DNA of 9,150 nt from an uncultured Synergistales bacterium (GCA_905236605.1 CAJORD010000117.1:1-9150), one strand, 5' to 3'. Counted from the first letter of the stretch, positions 1-7,330 are shown. The notes: generated by a model not told the origin, from the sequence alone. Numbers and translations: made by a program.

Positions 1-647
1 AGTTTGACTTCAGGATATTCCTTAGCGACTTCTTCGACGACGTCGCGCCATAATCTTGACACTGTCAAGATATTTGCTTTGTCGATCGACGTTACGATTT
101 TTCGGCGTCCCATTGCCATTTTGAAAGCTACGTGAGCAATTCTTCTAATTTCGTGCTCGCTGTACTCCATGACATCACGCGCGGCGCGTTCACCGTCGGG
201 GGTCTTGAAGGCTTCATGCTTGCCAAAATAAATTCCGCCGGTTAATTCACGGACGATAATAAAATCAATTCCCTTCTCGGCAATGTCCTTACGCAACGGA
301 CAAGCAGAAGCCAAAGGCGCAAAAATTTTCGCAGGCCTGATATTCGCAAAGACTTCAAGACCGGCACGAACTCCAAGCAAACCACGTTCGGGGCGATTAT
401 CTGGCGGCTGATTGTCCCACTTTGGGCCACCGACTGCACCTAATAAAGTTGCGTCAGCGTTCTGGCAAGTCTTCAAACTGAAATCGGGCAAAGGTTCGCC
501 GTACTTGTCGATAGCGTTTCCGCCCATTGCTACTTCAGTAAAATTAAATTGACCTGGCGCGACTTTTTCTAATACGTCGAGAGTCGCTTTGATGACTTCC
601 GGGCCGATACCGTCGCCGGGAATGACTGCTACATTTTTCTTTGACAT
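1..647 (-). CDS. leuB: 3-isopropylmalate dehydrogenase, C-terminus cut by window edge
   Basis: LeuB oxidises and decarboxylates 3-isopropylmalate with NAD+ to 2-oxoisocaproate, the third step of leucine synthesis, in the cytosol. The visible 215 residues (of about 350-360 usual) begin MSKKNVAVIPGDGIGPEV, the classic N-terminus of the isocitrate/isopropylmalate dehydrogenase family. They also show LLGAVGGPKWD (68-78), substrate-binding arginines R94, R104 and R133, the ELTGGIYFGK block (134-143, catalytic Tyr140) and DKANIL with catalytic Lys190. The reading frame is open to the left edge, so the last part lies outside. The start ATG at 647-645 is supported by an AAGGAG Shine-Dalgarno at 664-659, inside the 3' end of the flavoprotein gene, with an 11-nt spacer. 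It is the last visible gene of the leuC-leuD-flavoprotein-leuB operon, only 3 nt after its neighbour. The assignment is very secure; tartrate or homoisocitrate dehydrogenase relatives are made unlikely by the leuCD context. Confidence 0.96.
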   Translation of the reverse strand, partial: MSKKNVAVIPGDGIGPEVIKATLDVLEKVAPGQFNFTEVAMGGNAIDKYGEPLPDFSLKTCQNADATLLGAVGGPKWDNQPPDNRPERGLLGVRAGLEVFANIRPAKIFAPLASACPLRKDIAEKGIDFIIVRELTGGIYFGKHEAFKTPDGERAARDVMEYSEHEIRRIAHVAFKMAMGRRKIVTSIDKANILTVSRLWRDVVEEVAKEYPEVK

Positions 648-650
648 TAA

Positions 651-1325
651 TTAATTTTCTCCTTTTGCGTTATTAACAAGACGCTTGCCGAGTTCGTAAG
701 CGTTCTGCAAATCTTGCTCAAAATGTTCATCGCGATACTTTGCTTTCATCGGCTCTATAAATTCTCCGACATCGTAGCGTGAATAGTCGCTAAATTGATA
801 AGTGTTCTTTGCGTAGAGAGTTTCTGTTGCGCCAAAAAGAAATTTCAAAAAGCGTTCGTTCTCGCCAAAAATTTTTTCATAATTACTTTCAGGGAACATA
901 TCTTCAGGCAAGCCCATTGTATAAATCATTGCCGTTTGAATCGTTTTGTCCAAAATTTTTCCGCCTTCGTTTGAAGTGTCTTTAACGTTGTAGCTCAAAA
1001 CCGGGAACATTAAACGCTCCATAAACGAACGCAGCACGCCTGTAGGATAGCTGAAATAAATCGGGCTCCCCATTACAAGAACATCGGAGTTCAAAGCTTT
1101 CTCAAGCACCGGTCTTAAATCATCACGAACAGCGCATAGGCCATTAGTTTTTGAATTTTTTAGTTTGCATGCGAAGCACGACACACAACCTTTAAAATTA
1201 AAATCATAAAGATTAATTAATTCCGTCTCTGCGCCAGCGTCGGAAGCTCCCTTCATGGCACTGTCAAGCATTTTGAAAGTGTTGAAATTTTTTCGCGGAC
1301 TTCCATTTATAAATAATGCCTTCAT
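651..1325 (-). CDS. Flavodoxin-fold NAD(P)H-dependent FMN oxidoreductase family protein with Cys cluster
   Basis: This 224-residue protein belongs to the flavodoxin-like FMN reductase / iron-sulfur flavoprotein group. The N-terminal beta strand and phosphate-binding loop are visible as ALFINGSPRKNFNT (3-16), and the second FMN loop as VMGSPIYFSYPTGVLRSFMERL (84-105, shown in part: SPIYFSYPTG). Between them lie four cysteines, C47, C50, C53 and C64 (C-x2-C-x2-C-x10-C), as found in members that carry a [4Fe-4S] cluster or redox-active thiols. The substrate is unknown; quinone, flavin or electron-transfer roles are all possible. Its ATG overlaps the leuD stop in an ATGA (1325-1322), and GAGGAAG at 1337-1331 serves as ribosome binding site, so translation is probably coupled to leuD. 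leuB follows after 3 nt. It is therefore a cotranscribed member of the leucine operon although it has no known step in that pathway. Family call is secure, function is not. Confidence 0.85.
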   Translation of the reverse strand: MKALFINGSPRKNFNTFKMLDSAMKGASDAGAETELINLYDFNFKGCVSCFACKLKNSKTNGLCAVRDDLRPVLEKALNSDVLVMGSPIYFSYPTGVLRSFMERLMFPVLSYNVKDTSNEGGKILDKTIQTAMIYTMGLPEDMFPESNYEKIFGENERFLKFLFGATETLYAKNTYQFSDYSRYDVGEFIEPMKAKYRDEHFEQDLQNAYELGKRLVNNAKGEN

Positions 1326-1798
1326 GATTTCTTCCTCAATGAGGCCATTAATCCGCCGTCGTTAATCATGTTCTTGATAAATTCCGGGAACGGTTCAGCC
1401 TTGTAAGTTTTATTTTTCGTTTCGTTGGTGATTACTCCGGTGTCGAAATTAATTTTTACTTCGTCGCCGTCGGCAATATCTTCAGCGGCTTCCGGACATT
1501 CGAGAATTGCTAGGCCGATGTTAATTGCGTTGCGATAAAAAATTCTCGCAAAACTCTTCGCAATGACACACGAAATTCCAGACGCTTTAATCGCGACGGG
1601 AGCATGTTCGCGCGACGAACCGCAGCCGAAATTTAATCCTGCTACGATAATGTCGCCGTCTTTAACTTTTGCGTGAAAATTTTTGTCGATGTCTTCCATG
1701 CAGTGCGAAGCCAATTCTTTCGCGTCCTGACTCGCAAGATAGCGCGCCGGGATTATTACGTCAGTGTCAACGTGATCGCCATATTTGTGAGCTTTCAT
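1322..1798 (-). CDS. leuD: 3-isopropylmalate dehydratase small subunit
   Basis: LeuD is the swivelling small subunit that pairs with LeuC to isomerise 2-isopropylmalate to 3-isopropylmalate in leucine synthesis. Its 158 residues match the short LeuD class of clostridia, archaea and relatives, which is shorter than the roughly 200-residue enterobacterial form. Visible motifs are HVDTDVIIPARYL (9-21), where the residues after the YL pair form the substrate-specificity loop, and GLNFGCGSSREHAP (54-67), the conserved aconitase swivel-domain signature. The start ATG at 1798-1796 directly follows the leuC stop with no gap. It has a strong AAGGAGG at 1813-1807 with an 8-nt spacer, located inside the end of leuC. 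The stop overlaps the next gene's start by 4 nt. Homoaconitase or dimethylmalate dehydratase small subunits look similar, but leuC and leuB next door make the leucine role very likely. Confidence 0.96.
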   Translation of the reverse strand: MKAHKYGDHVDTDVIIPARYLASQDAKELASHCMEDIDKNFHAKVKDGDIIVAGLNFGCGSSREHAPVAIKASGISCVIAKSFARIFYRNAINIGLAILECPEAAEDIADGDEVKINFDTGVITNETKNKTYKAEPFPEFIKNMINDGGLMASLRKKS

Positions 1799-3061
1799 TT
1801 ATAAAACCTCCTTCGGGTGTGCAATATGTCCTGCAATTCCTGAAGCAGCAGCGACTGCCGGGGACGCTAAATAAACTTCGCTTTCTGTGTGTCCCATTCG
1901 TCCCACAAAATTTCTGTTTGTCGTTGAAACGCAGCGTTCGCCTTTCGCCAAGACTCCCATATGACCGCCAAGGCACGGCCCGCAAGTCGGAGTTGAAACT
2001 ATGCAGCCAGCGTCAAGGAATATTTCAACGTAGCCGAGCTTGATAGCTTCGCGATATACGCTCTGTGTAGCCGGGATAATAATTCCTCGAACACCTTCGG
2101 CCAAGTGCTTGCCTTTAAGAATCTCTGCGGCAGCCTTCAAGTCTTCGATTCGTCCGTTTGTGCATGAGCCGATTACAATTTGGTCAATTTTTATATCTTT
2201 GCCTTCGGTTGCCGGCTTTGCGTTTTCAGGAAGATGCGGCCAAGATACTGTGCAGTCGATTTCATCAAGATTTAATTCAACGACGCTTTCATATTCGGCG
2301 TCTTCGTCAGGGTCGTAGGCTGTCCATGGACGATTAACGCGGCCTTTAAGATATTCGCGCGTGATGTCGTCAACCGGGAAAATTCCATTTTTGCCGCCTG
2401 CTTCGATAGCCATGTTAGCAATGGACAAGCGATCAGCCATTGAAAGTTCTTTTAAGCCGGGGCCAACAAACTCAAGAGATTTATATAACGCGCCGTCAAC
2501 TCCGATTTTGCCAATTAAATATAAAATTACGTCTTTGCCGCTGACAAAATCTTTTTTCTTGCCGGTTACGTTGACTTTGATTGCCGCAGGAACTTTGAAC
2601 CACGTATAGCCGACAGCCATAGCCGCGCCGAGGTCAGTTGAGCCTACGCCGGTAGAGAAAGCGTTGACAGCTCCGTAAGTGCAAGTGTGAGAGTCTGCTC
2701 CGATAATCGCTTCGCCGGGCGCTACAAGTCCCTGCTCCGGTAATAGAGCATGTTCGATTCCCATTGCGCCGACGTCAAAGAAATTTGTTAAATTGAATCT
2801 CTTTGCGAAAGTTCGGCATTGCTTGCATTGTGTCGCGGATTTAATATCTTTGTTGGGAGTAAAGTGATCCATAACTAAGACCACTTTGTCTTTGTCGAAA
2901 ATTTTATCGAAGCCCGCTGCCTCAAATTCGTTAATCGCTACGGGCGAGGTTATGTCATTGCCGAGAGTCAAATCTAATTTTGCTTGAATTAATTGCCCGG
3001 CGTGAACTTCATCAAGTCCTGCATGAGCCGCAAGAATTTTTTGAGTCATTGTCATTGACAT
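1799..3061 (-). CDS. leuC: 3-isopropylmalate dehydratase large subunit
   Basis: LeuC is the iron-sulfur, aconitase-type large subunit of isopropylmalate isomerase. The 420-residue product (from ATG 3061) has the length of the short LeuC class that works with a separate small LeuD. Visible hallmarks are GADSHTCTYGA (121-131), the cluster ligand Cys300 in VIGSCTNGRIEDL, and ligands Cys360 and Cys363 in TPTCGPCLGGH. The frame stays open upstream to 3352, but those 97 extra residues are low-complexity, lie antisense to the divergent gene and do not resemble LeuC. The family N-terminus (TQKILAAHAG) begins just after M1. Three in-frame ATGs (3061, 3055, 3049) are possible. GAGGGGG at 3081-3075 favours 3061, though its 13-nt spacer is long. 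The gene is first in the visible operon and abuts leuD exactly (TAA then ATG). No T-box or long leader fits in the short upstream region. Confidence 0.95.
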   Translation of the reverse strand: MSMTMTQKILAAHAGLDEVHAGQLIQAKLDLTLGNDITSPVAINEFEAAGFDKIFDKDKVVLVMDHFTPNKDIKSATQCKQCRTFAKRFNLTNFFDVGAMGIEHALLPEQGLVAPGEAIIGADSHTCTYGAVNAFSTGVGSTDLGAAMAVGYTWFKVPAAIKVNVTGKKKDFVSGKDVILYLIGKIGVDGALYKSLEFVGPGLKELSMADRLSIANMAIEAGGKNGIFPVDDITREYLKGRVNRPWTAYDPDEDAEYESVVELNLDEIDCTVSWPHLPENAKPATEGKDIKIDQIVIGSCTNGRIEDLKAAAEILKGKHLAEGVRGIIIPATQSVYREAIKLGYVEIFLDAGCIVSTPTCGPCLGGHMGVLAKGERCVSTTNRNFVGRMGHTESEVYLASPAVAAASGIAGHIAHPKEVL

Positions 3062-3116
3062 TTTGAAAAATATTCCCCCTCGTAAAAAATTTTTAGAGTA
3101 TTTTATCAAAGTACGA

Positions 3117-3144
3117 AATATAATTATTTTTGTGATAATTTCAA
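3117..3144 (-). promoter_or_regulatory. Predicted sigma70-type promoter for the leuCD operon
   Basis: On the minus strand TTGAAA (3144-3139) and TATATT (3122-3117) are separated by 16 bp; each hexamer is one mismatch from the consensus. Transcription would start near 3110, giving a leader of about 50 nt before leuC. That is too short for a T-box or a leucine leader peptide. The -10 box overlaps the TATAAT of the divergent gene. This is a prediction from pattern only. Confidence 0.5.
3119..3124 (+). promoter_or_regulatory. Candidate -10 box for the aminotransferase-argH transcript
   Basis: A perfect TATAAT sits 40 bp before the TTG start of the aminotransferase gene, in an AT-rich divergent region. 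No good -35 hexamer is found 15-18 bp upstream, so the promoter would need an activator or be weak. It shares four bases with the -10 box predicted for leuC on the other strand, so the two promoters could compete. Confidence 0.35.
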
Positions 3145-3164
3145 ATGAAGGAGATGTTTTTAGA

Positions 3165-4301
3165 TTGTCAATTCCAATTTTAGATTTACGACGCACTTTT
3201 GAAGAGATTAAGCCGGAAGTTTTCGAGAGACTGGAAAGTATTTTCGACGCGCAAAATTTTATTCTCGGCTCTGAAGTCAAAACTTTTGAAAGACATTGCG
3301 AGAGATATTTAGAACTTCCCGAAGGCGCGGCCGTCGGTTGTGCTTCGGGCACGGACGCTTTGCTGCTTGCGTTAATGGCGGCGGACGTTCACGAGGGCGA
3401 CGAAGTCATCACTACGCCGTTCACGTTTTTCGCAACGTCAGGAGCGATTGCGCGACTTGGAGCTAAACCCGTCTTTGTTGACGTTGAGCCCGACACTTAC
3501 AATATAAATCTTGAACAAGCTGTGAGCAAAATTAATTCACGAACGAAAATTTTTTTGCCGGTGCATTTATTCGGGCAAATGTGCGCGCTTGAGAAAGTCA
3601 AAGGCGAATTTGAAAACAAAAATATAAAAATTGTCGAAGACGCTGCGCAGGCGTTCGGCTCTTCTCGAATCGTTGACGGAAAAATCGAACGCGCAGGAAC
3701 AGTCGGCGACATTGGCTGCTATTCTTTCTTCCCCACAAAGAATCTTGGCGGCTGCGGTGATGGCGGAATGGTTGTAGCGCGTGATTTACAAACCGCGGAA
3801 CGATTAGCGCGGCTTCGTGTTCATGGATCGGGAACGACTTATTATCACGACGAGATCGGAATTAATAGCCGCCTTGACGCGATTCAAGCCGCTGTTCTCG
3901 ACATAAAATTAAAATATCTCGAAGCATGGAACGAACAACGAACTCAAATAGCCGACTACTATAAACTCTTATTCAAAGCTAGCGGCCTTCATGAGTTTGT
4001 AACGCCGCCAACAGTCCTTGAAGGCAATCGACATATCTATCATCAATATGTCATTAGAGTTCATTCGCGCCGTGACGAACTTATGAATTTCATGAATGAA
4101 AATGGCTTCGGCGTTCGAGTTTATTATCCATTGTCTCTGCATCTTCAGCCGTGCTTCAAATATCTTGGCTACAAAGATGGCGACTTCCCTGTTAGTGAAA
4201 AATTGACGCGCGAAGTTTTAGCTTTGCCAGTGTTCCCGGGATTAAAACAGGACGAGCAAGAACAAATTATTGACTGCATGAAAAAATTTTTTCGCGCGTG
4301 A
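3165..4301 (+). CDS. DegT/DnrJ/EryC1/StrS-family PLP aminotransferase (nucleotide-sugar type)
   Basis: A 378-residue fold-type I, PLP-dependent enzyme of the family that aminates keto-sugars attached to nucleotides, as in WbpE- and ArnB-like enzymes. Family marks are SGTDALLLAL (61-70), DEVITTPFTFFATSGAIARLGAKPVFVD (79-106, quoted in part: TTPFTFFAT), PVHLFGQ (132-138), EDAAQAFGS (158-166, PLP-binding Asp159), SFFPTKNLGG with the Schiff-base Lys192, and the GINSRLDAIQAA signature (232-243). An ATG-initiated frame exists from 3063, but it would start 3 bp from the divergent leuC ATG and add 34 unrelated residues. TTG at 3165 is preferred: it follows AAGGAG (3148-3153) by 11 nt and yields MSIPILDLRRTFEEI, the expected family N-terminus. 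argH follows after 19 nt, so the two are probably cotranscribed. No other sugar-biosynthesis genes are nearby, so the substrate cannot be named. Confidence 0.9.
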   Translation: MSIPILDLRRTFEEIKPEVFERLESIFDAQNFILGSEVKTFERHCERYLELPEGAAVGCASGTDALLLALMAADVHEGDEVITTPFTFFATSGAIARLGAKPVFVDVEPDTYNINLEQAVSKINSRTKIFLPVHLFGQMCALEKVKGEFENKNIKIVEDAAQAFGSSRIVDGKIERAGTVGDIGCYSFFPTKNLGGCGDGGMVVARDLQTAERLARLRVHGSGTTYYHDEIGINSRLDAIQAAVLDIKLKYLEAWNEQRTQIADYYKLLFKASGLHEFVTPPTVLEGNRHIYHQYVIRVHSRRDELMNFMNENGFGVRVYYPLSLHLQPCFKYLGYKDGDFPVSEKLTREVLALPVFPGLKQDEQEQIIDCMKKFFRA

Positions 4302-4304
4302 TTG

Positions 4305-4310
4305 AAGGAG
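4305..4310 (+). promoter_or_regulatory. Ribosome binding site of argH
   Basis: AAGGAG with a 10-nt spacer AAAATTTTTT precedes the argH ATG. The same GGAG plus A4-T5 arrangement appears before uxaB at 5731-5743, which supports both start choices. Confidence 0.8.
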
Positions 4311-4320
4311 AAAATTTTTT

Positions 4321-5679
4321 ATGTGGCACGGAAGATTCAAAAAAGAAATGGCCGAAGAAGTTTTAGACTTCACGCAATCGCTTGACATAGATTGGCGAAT
4401 GGCTGAATGCGACATTAAAGGTAGTCTTGCTCACGTTCAAATGCTCGGCGCCGTGGGATTGTTGAAAGAAGACGAGGCGAAAAAAATTGCTCTTGGCCTC
4501 GAAAAAGTTCTTGAAGAAGTCAAAGCCGGGAAATTTGTTCCGTCAAAAAATCTCGAAGACGTTCACATGAACATCGAAGCGCGATTGACAGAGATTGAAC
4601 CGTTAGGCGCAAAGCTTCACACTGCACGCAGTCGAAACGATCAAGTCGCAACGACCACACGATTATATTTGCGTGAGAGATTAAAAATTCTTCGCGAAGA
4701 ATTAAAAATTTTTTTGCGCGTCCTAGTGTCGAATGCCGAACGACATCTTAATATAATCATTCCCGGCTATACTCATATGCAACAGGCTCAGCCTATCTCA
4801 ATGGGACATTATTGGCTAGCGTGGTTTGAAGCCTTCAATCGTGATTTAGAAAGATTAGATTTCGCTTTGAAGTCCTTGAACGAATCGCCGCTTGGTGCGG
4901 GAGCTTTAGCGGGTTCGACGTTGCCTATAAATCGCGAGATGACCGCAAAAATTTTAGATTTCGATTGCCCGACTCGAAACAGTCTCGACACCGTAGCAAA
5001 TCGCGATTACATGACGGACTATCATTATTTCGCAAGCGTGCTGATGGTTCACGTGTCGCGACTTTGCAACGATTTAATCACGTGGAACACTCAAGAATTT
5101 GCTTTTATAATTTTGCCCGATGAGTTTTGCACCGGCTCCAGTATGATGCCGCAGAAAAAAAATCCCGACGTTCTCGAATTAGCGCGCGGAAAAACAGGCC
5201 AAGTGCTAGGGAACTTGATAGACTTGCTCGTAACACTAAAGGGCTTGCCGATGACTTATAATCGCGACTTGCAAGAAGACAAACGCGGCTTGTGGGCGTC
5301 GCTTGACACAGTGGAAAGCGTCGTTAGGATTTTGTCGGCGCTGCTTGAAAAAGTTGAAGTTGATGAAAAAATCGCGCTTGCAGGTCTTGAAAAAGGCTAC
5401 TCACTCGCTACTGACGTTGCAGAATATTTAGTTATGAAGGGAGTACCGTTCCGCGAAGCTCATTTGAAGGTCGGAAAATTAACAGGTTGGTGCATTGAAA
5501 ATAAAATTTCGTTCGGCGAATTAACTTTTGAACAGTGGCGCGAACATATTCCCGAAGTTGACGAAGACATTTTGAAAATTTTATCGCCGCGTGAGAGCGT
5601 CAGCAGGCGAAACACTTACGGCGGCACAGGATTTTCACAAGTCGCTAAACAAATAGAGGCCGCGAAAGAAATTTGTTGA
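4321..5679 (+). CDS. argH: Argininosuccinate lyase
   Basis: ArgH splits argininosuccinate into arginine and fumarate, the last step of arginine synthesis, as a cytosolic homotetramer. The 452 residues are the normal length. The N-terminus MWHGRFKKEM is typical. Substrate-binding HTARSRNDQVATTTRLYLR (100-118) is present, as is GYTHMQQAQP with general-acid/base His152, PLGAGALAGST (190-200), and the fumarase-superfamily signature GSSMMPQKKNPD (272-283) with catalytic Ser273. No key residue is missing. The ATG is supported by AAGGAG 10 nt upstream. The gene lies 19 nt after the aminotransferase gene and before uxaB. No argG is visible, so the arginine genes are dispersed in this genome or lie outside. 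Adenylosuccinate lyase and aspartase are excluded by the motif set and length. Confidence 0.97.
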   Translation: MWHGRFKKEMAEEVLDFTQSLDIDWRMAECDIKGSLAHVQMLGAVGLLKEDEAKKIALGLEKVLEEVKAGKFVPSKNLEDVHMNIEARLTEIEPLGAKLHTARSRNDQVATTTRLYLRERLKILREELKIFLRVLVSNAERHLNIIIPGYTHMQQAQPISMGHYWLAWFEAFNRDLERLDFALKSLNESPLGAGALAGSTLPINREMTAKILDFDCPTRNSLDTVANRDYMTDYHYFASVLMVHVSRLCNDLITWNTQEFAFIILPDEFCTGSSMMPQKKNPDVLELARGKTGQVLGNLIDLLVTLKGLPMTYNRDLQEDKRGLWASLDTVESVVRILSALLEKVEVDEKIALAGLEKGYSLATDVAEYLVMKGVPFREAHLKVGKLTGWCIENKISFGELTFEQWREHIPEVDEDILKILSPRESVSRRNTYGGTGFSQVAKQIEAAKEIC

Positions 5680-5685
5680 TATAAT
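5677..5685 (+). promoter_or_regulatory. Candidate extended -10 promoter for uxaB
   Basis: TGATATAAT is a perfect extended -10 element (TGnTATAAT). Its first three bases are the argH TGA stop codon. No -35 hexamer is obvious, which extended -10 promoters tolerate. Transcription would start near 5692, leaving about 50 nt of AT-rich leader before uxaB. There is no terminator between argH and uxaB, so readthrough from argH is also possible. Confidence 0.4.
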
Positions 5686-5744
5686 TCAAAATAACAAATT
5701 CCACGATAAAAATTTAATTAATTAATGAAGGGAGAAAATTTTTG

Positions 5745-7235
5745 ATGGCACTTTTAAATTATAAAGTTCTCGAAGCGTCAGGCTACAAAGGCTACGTTCT
5801 TAAAGACGCGCCAGAAAAAATTATGCAGTTCGGCGAAGGAAATTTTTTGCGAGCATTCGTTGATTATTTCTTTGACGTCTCGAACGAAAAAGCAGGCTTC
5901 AATGGCAAAGTTGTTTTAGTGCAGCCGATCGCCTCCGGCCTCACGAAGATGATTAACGAGCAAGAAGGACTTTACACGCTCTACTTACGAGGCAGCGAGA
6001 AGGGCGAGAAAGTTGATCTCAAGCGCGTAATCTCGTCATGCAGCCGCGCAATAAATCCTTATGACGAAGGCGGCTGGGAAAAAGTTTTAGAGCTTGCACG
6101 AAGCAAAGACCTTGAAATCGTCGTGAGCAACACCACCGAGGCCGGAATTGTTTATGACGAGGCGAGCAAATTTGATCAGGTCCCGCCGAACAGTTTTCCC
6201 GCGAAATTAACGCGAGTTCTTTACGAAAGATTCAAAGCCGGACTTGACGGACTTGTAATTTTAAGCTGCGAGTTAATCGACAACAACGGCAAAGAATTAT
6301 TAGCCTGTGTCAATAAACACATAGACGCTTGGAAACTCGAAGACGCTTTCAAAGATTGGGTGAACAGCAAAAATATTTTCTGCTCGACACTCGTTGACAG
6401 AATCGTCCCCGGCCGAATCAGAGACGCGAAAGAACTTGAAGCTCTCAACAAGGCCAACGGTTATGAAGATAATTTGCTTGACGTCGGCGAGGTCTTTGGC
6501 GTGTGGGTTATCGAAGGCCCGGCGGAACTTGAAAACAAACTTCCATTTAAGAAAGCAGGCTTGCCTGTTCATGTCGTGCCGGACGTAACGCCTTACAAGA
6601 AACGCAAAGTAAGAATCTTAAACGGCGCTCATACGGGCTTCGTGCCAGGAGCGTATCTCGCAGGCTTTGACATCGTTCGCGATTGTATGCACGACGACGT
6701 TATTAAAAATTTCATGAATAAAATGCTTTACGATGAAATTATTCCGACGTTGCCGCTTGATAAAAAAGATTTGAACGACTTCGCCGCGGCTGTTCAGGAT
6801 AGATTCAATAATCCGTTTGTAAATCACGAACTCATGAGCATCTCTCTTAATTCGACGTCAAAGTGGCGCGCTCGTAATATGCCGAGTTTGCTTGAGTATG
6901 TCGAAGAGAAAAAATCTTTGCCGCCGTGCTTAACGATGAGCCTTGCTGCTTACATTGCTTTCTATACGAGCAACGTAAAAGAATTGAACGACAAAGGCCT
7001 CGTCTGCGCACGCGAGAAGAACGAATACACAGTGAGCGACGATCGTTGGGCGCTTGAATTTTATTACGAACATCGCAACGACGCGCCGGAGAAACTTGTT
7101 CACGCGGTCTTGACAAATTTGGAAATGTGGGGACAGGATTTAACGAAAATCTCTGGACTTGAAGCAAAAGTTGTTGAGGATTTGAAGAAAATTCGCAGCG
7201 AAGGAGCTAAGGCGGCTTTCAAGAGCGTAATTTAG
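5745..7235 (+). CDS. uxaB: Tagaturonate reductase (altronate oxidoreductase)
   Basis: UxaB uses NADH to reduce tagaturonate to altronate in galacturonate breakdown, in the cytosol. The 496-residue product is close to the E. coli enzyme (about 480) and shares its order of motifs: IMQFGEGNFLRAFVD (26-40, NAD-binding loop of the mannitol dehydrogenase family), SNTTEAGIVYD (128-138), CELIDNNG (175-182), FCSTLVDRIVPG (212-223), and the catalytic block KVRILNGAHT with Lys288, Asn293 and His296. Fructuronate reductase and mannitol dehydrogenase are relatives, but the FGEGNFLRAF and CELIDNNG forms are those of UxaB. The ATG at 5745 follows GGGAG (5730-5734) by 10 nt; a TTG immediately before it is in frame but unnecessary. 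No uxaA, uxaC or kdgK genes adjoin it, so the rest of the pathway must lie elsewhere. A strong terminator follows at 7278. Confidence 0.93.
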   Translation: MALLNYKVLEASGYKGYVLKDAPEKIMQFGEGNFLRAFVDYFFDVSNEKAGFNGKVVLVQPIASGLTKMINEQEGLYTLYLRGSEKGEKVDLKRVISSCSRAINPYDEGGWEKVLELARSKDLEIVVSNTTEAGIVYDEASKFDQVPPNSFPAKLTRVLYERFKAGLDGLVILSCELIDNNGKELLACVNKHIDAWKLEDAFKDWVNSKNIFCSTLVDRIVPGRIRDAKELEALNKANGYEDNLLDVGEVFGVWVIEGPAELENKLPFKKAGLPVHVVPDVTPYKKRKVRILNGAHTGFVPGAYLAGFDIVRDCMHDDVIKNFMNKMLYDEIIPTLPLDKKDLNDFAAAVQDRFNNPFVNHELMSISLNSTSKWRARNMPSLLEYVEEKKSLPPCLTMSLAAYIAFYTSNVKELNDKGLVCAREKNEYTVSDDRWALEFYYEHRNDAPEKLVHAVLTNLEMWGQDLTKISGLEAKVVEDLKKIRSEGAKAAFKSVI

Positions 7236-7277
7236 AAACACCCCCTAAAATTCTCCACATAAACACGCGATAATAAA

Positions 7278-7321
7278 TACGGTTCTGCTAATCAACAAAG
7301 CGGGGCCGTAAAATTTTTTTT
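7278..7321 (+). terminator. Intrinsic terminator after uxaB, directly before the serpin ribosome binding site
   Basis: A 12-bp stem pairs 7278-7289 with 7299-7310 around a 9-nt loop, including T-G wobble pairs in the middle and TACGG/CCGTA at the base. Three A residues and eight Ts (7314-7321) follow. This is a typical rho-independent terminator for uxaB. The serpin SD begins at 7323, only one base after the T run, so the serpin's own transcript must either start within or read through this structure. Confidence 0.8.
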
Positions 7322-7322
7322 C

Positions 7323-7330
7323 AGGAGGAG
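7323..7330 (+). promoter_or_regulatory. Ribosome binding site for the serpin's first start
   Basis: AGGAGGAG with a 7-nt spacer precedes the ATG at 7338, which makes the signal-bearing form the primary product. It lies immediately downstream of the terminator T run. Confidence 0.75.

Noticed and set aside
1331..1341. Short palindrome CCTCAATGAGG near the leuD stop
   Set aside because: Five-bp arms inside coding sequence are expected by chance; half of it is the flavoprotein SD.
1669..2609. Plus-strand open frames at 1669-2043, 2040-2318 and 2361-2609
   Set aside because: They lie antisense within leuC and leuD, have no recognisable family features and arise from codon bias of the real genes.
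3062..3116. T-box or leucine attenuator upstream of leuC
   Set aside because: The leader is about 50 nt, with no leucine-codon peptide, no T-box sequence and no terminator stem.
3062..3352. 97-residue N-terminal extension of leuC
   Set aside because: It is antisense to the aminotransferase start, low in complexity, and a proper LeuC N-terminus with an SD begins at 3061.
6221..7167. Minus-strand frames antisense to uxaB
   Set aside because: No SD or family resemblance; they are shadows of the plus-strand gene.
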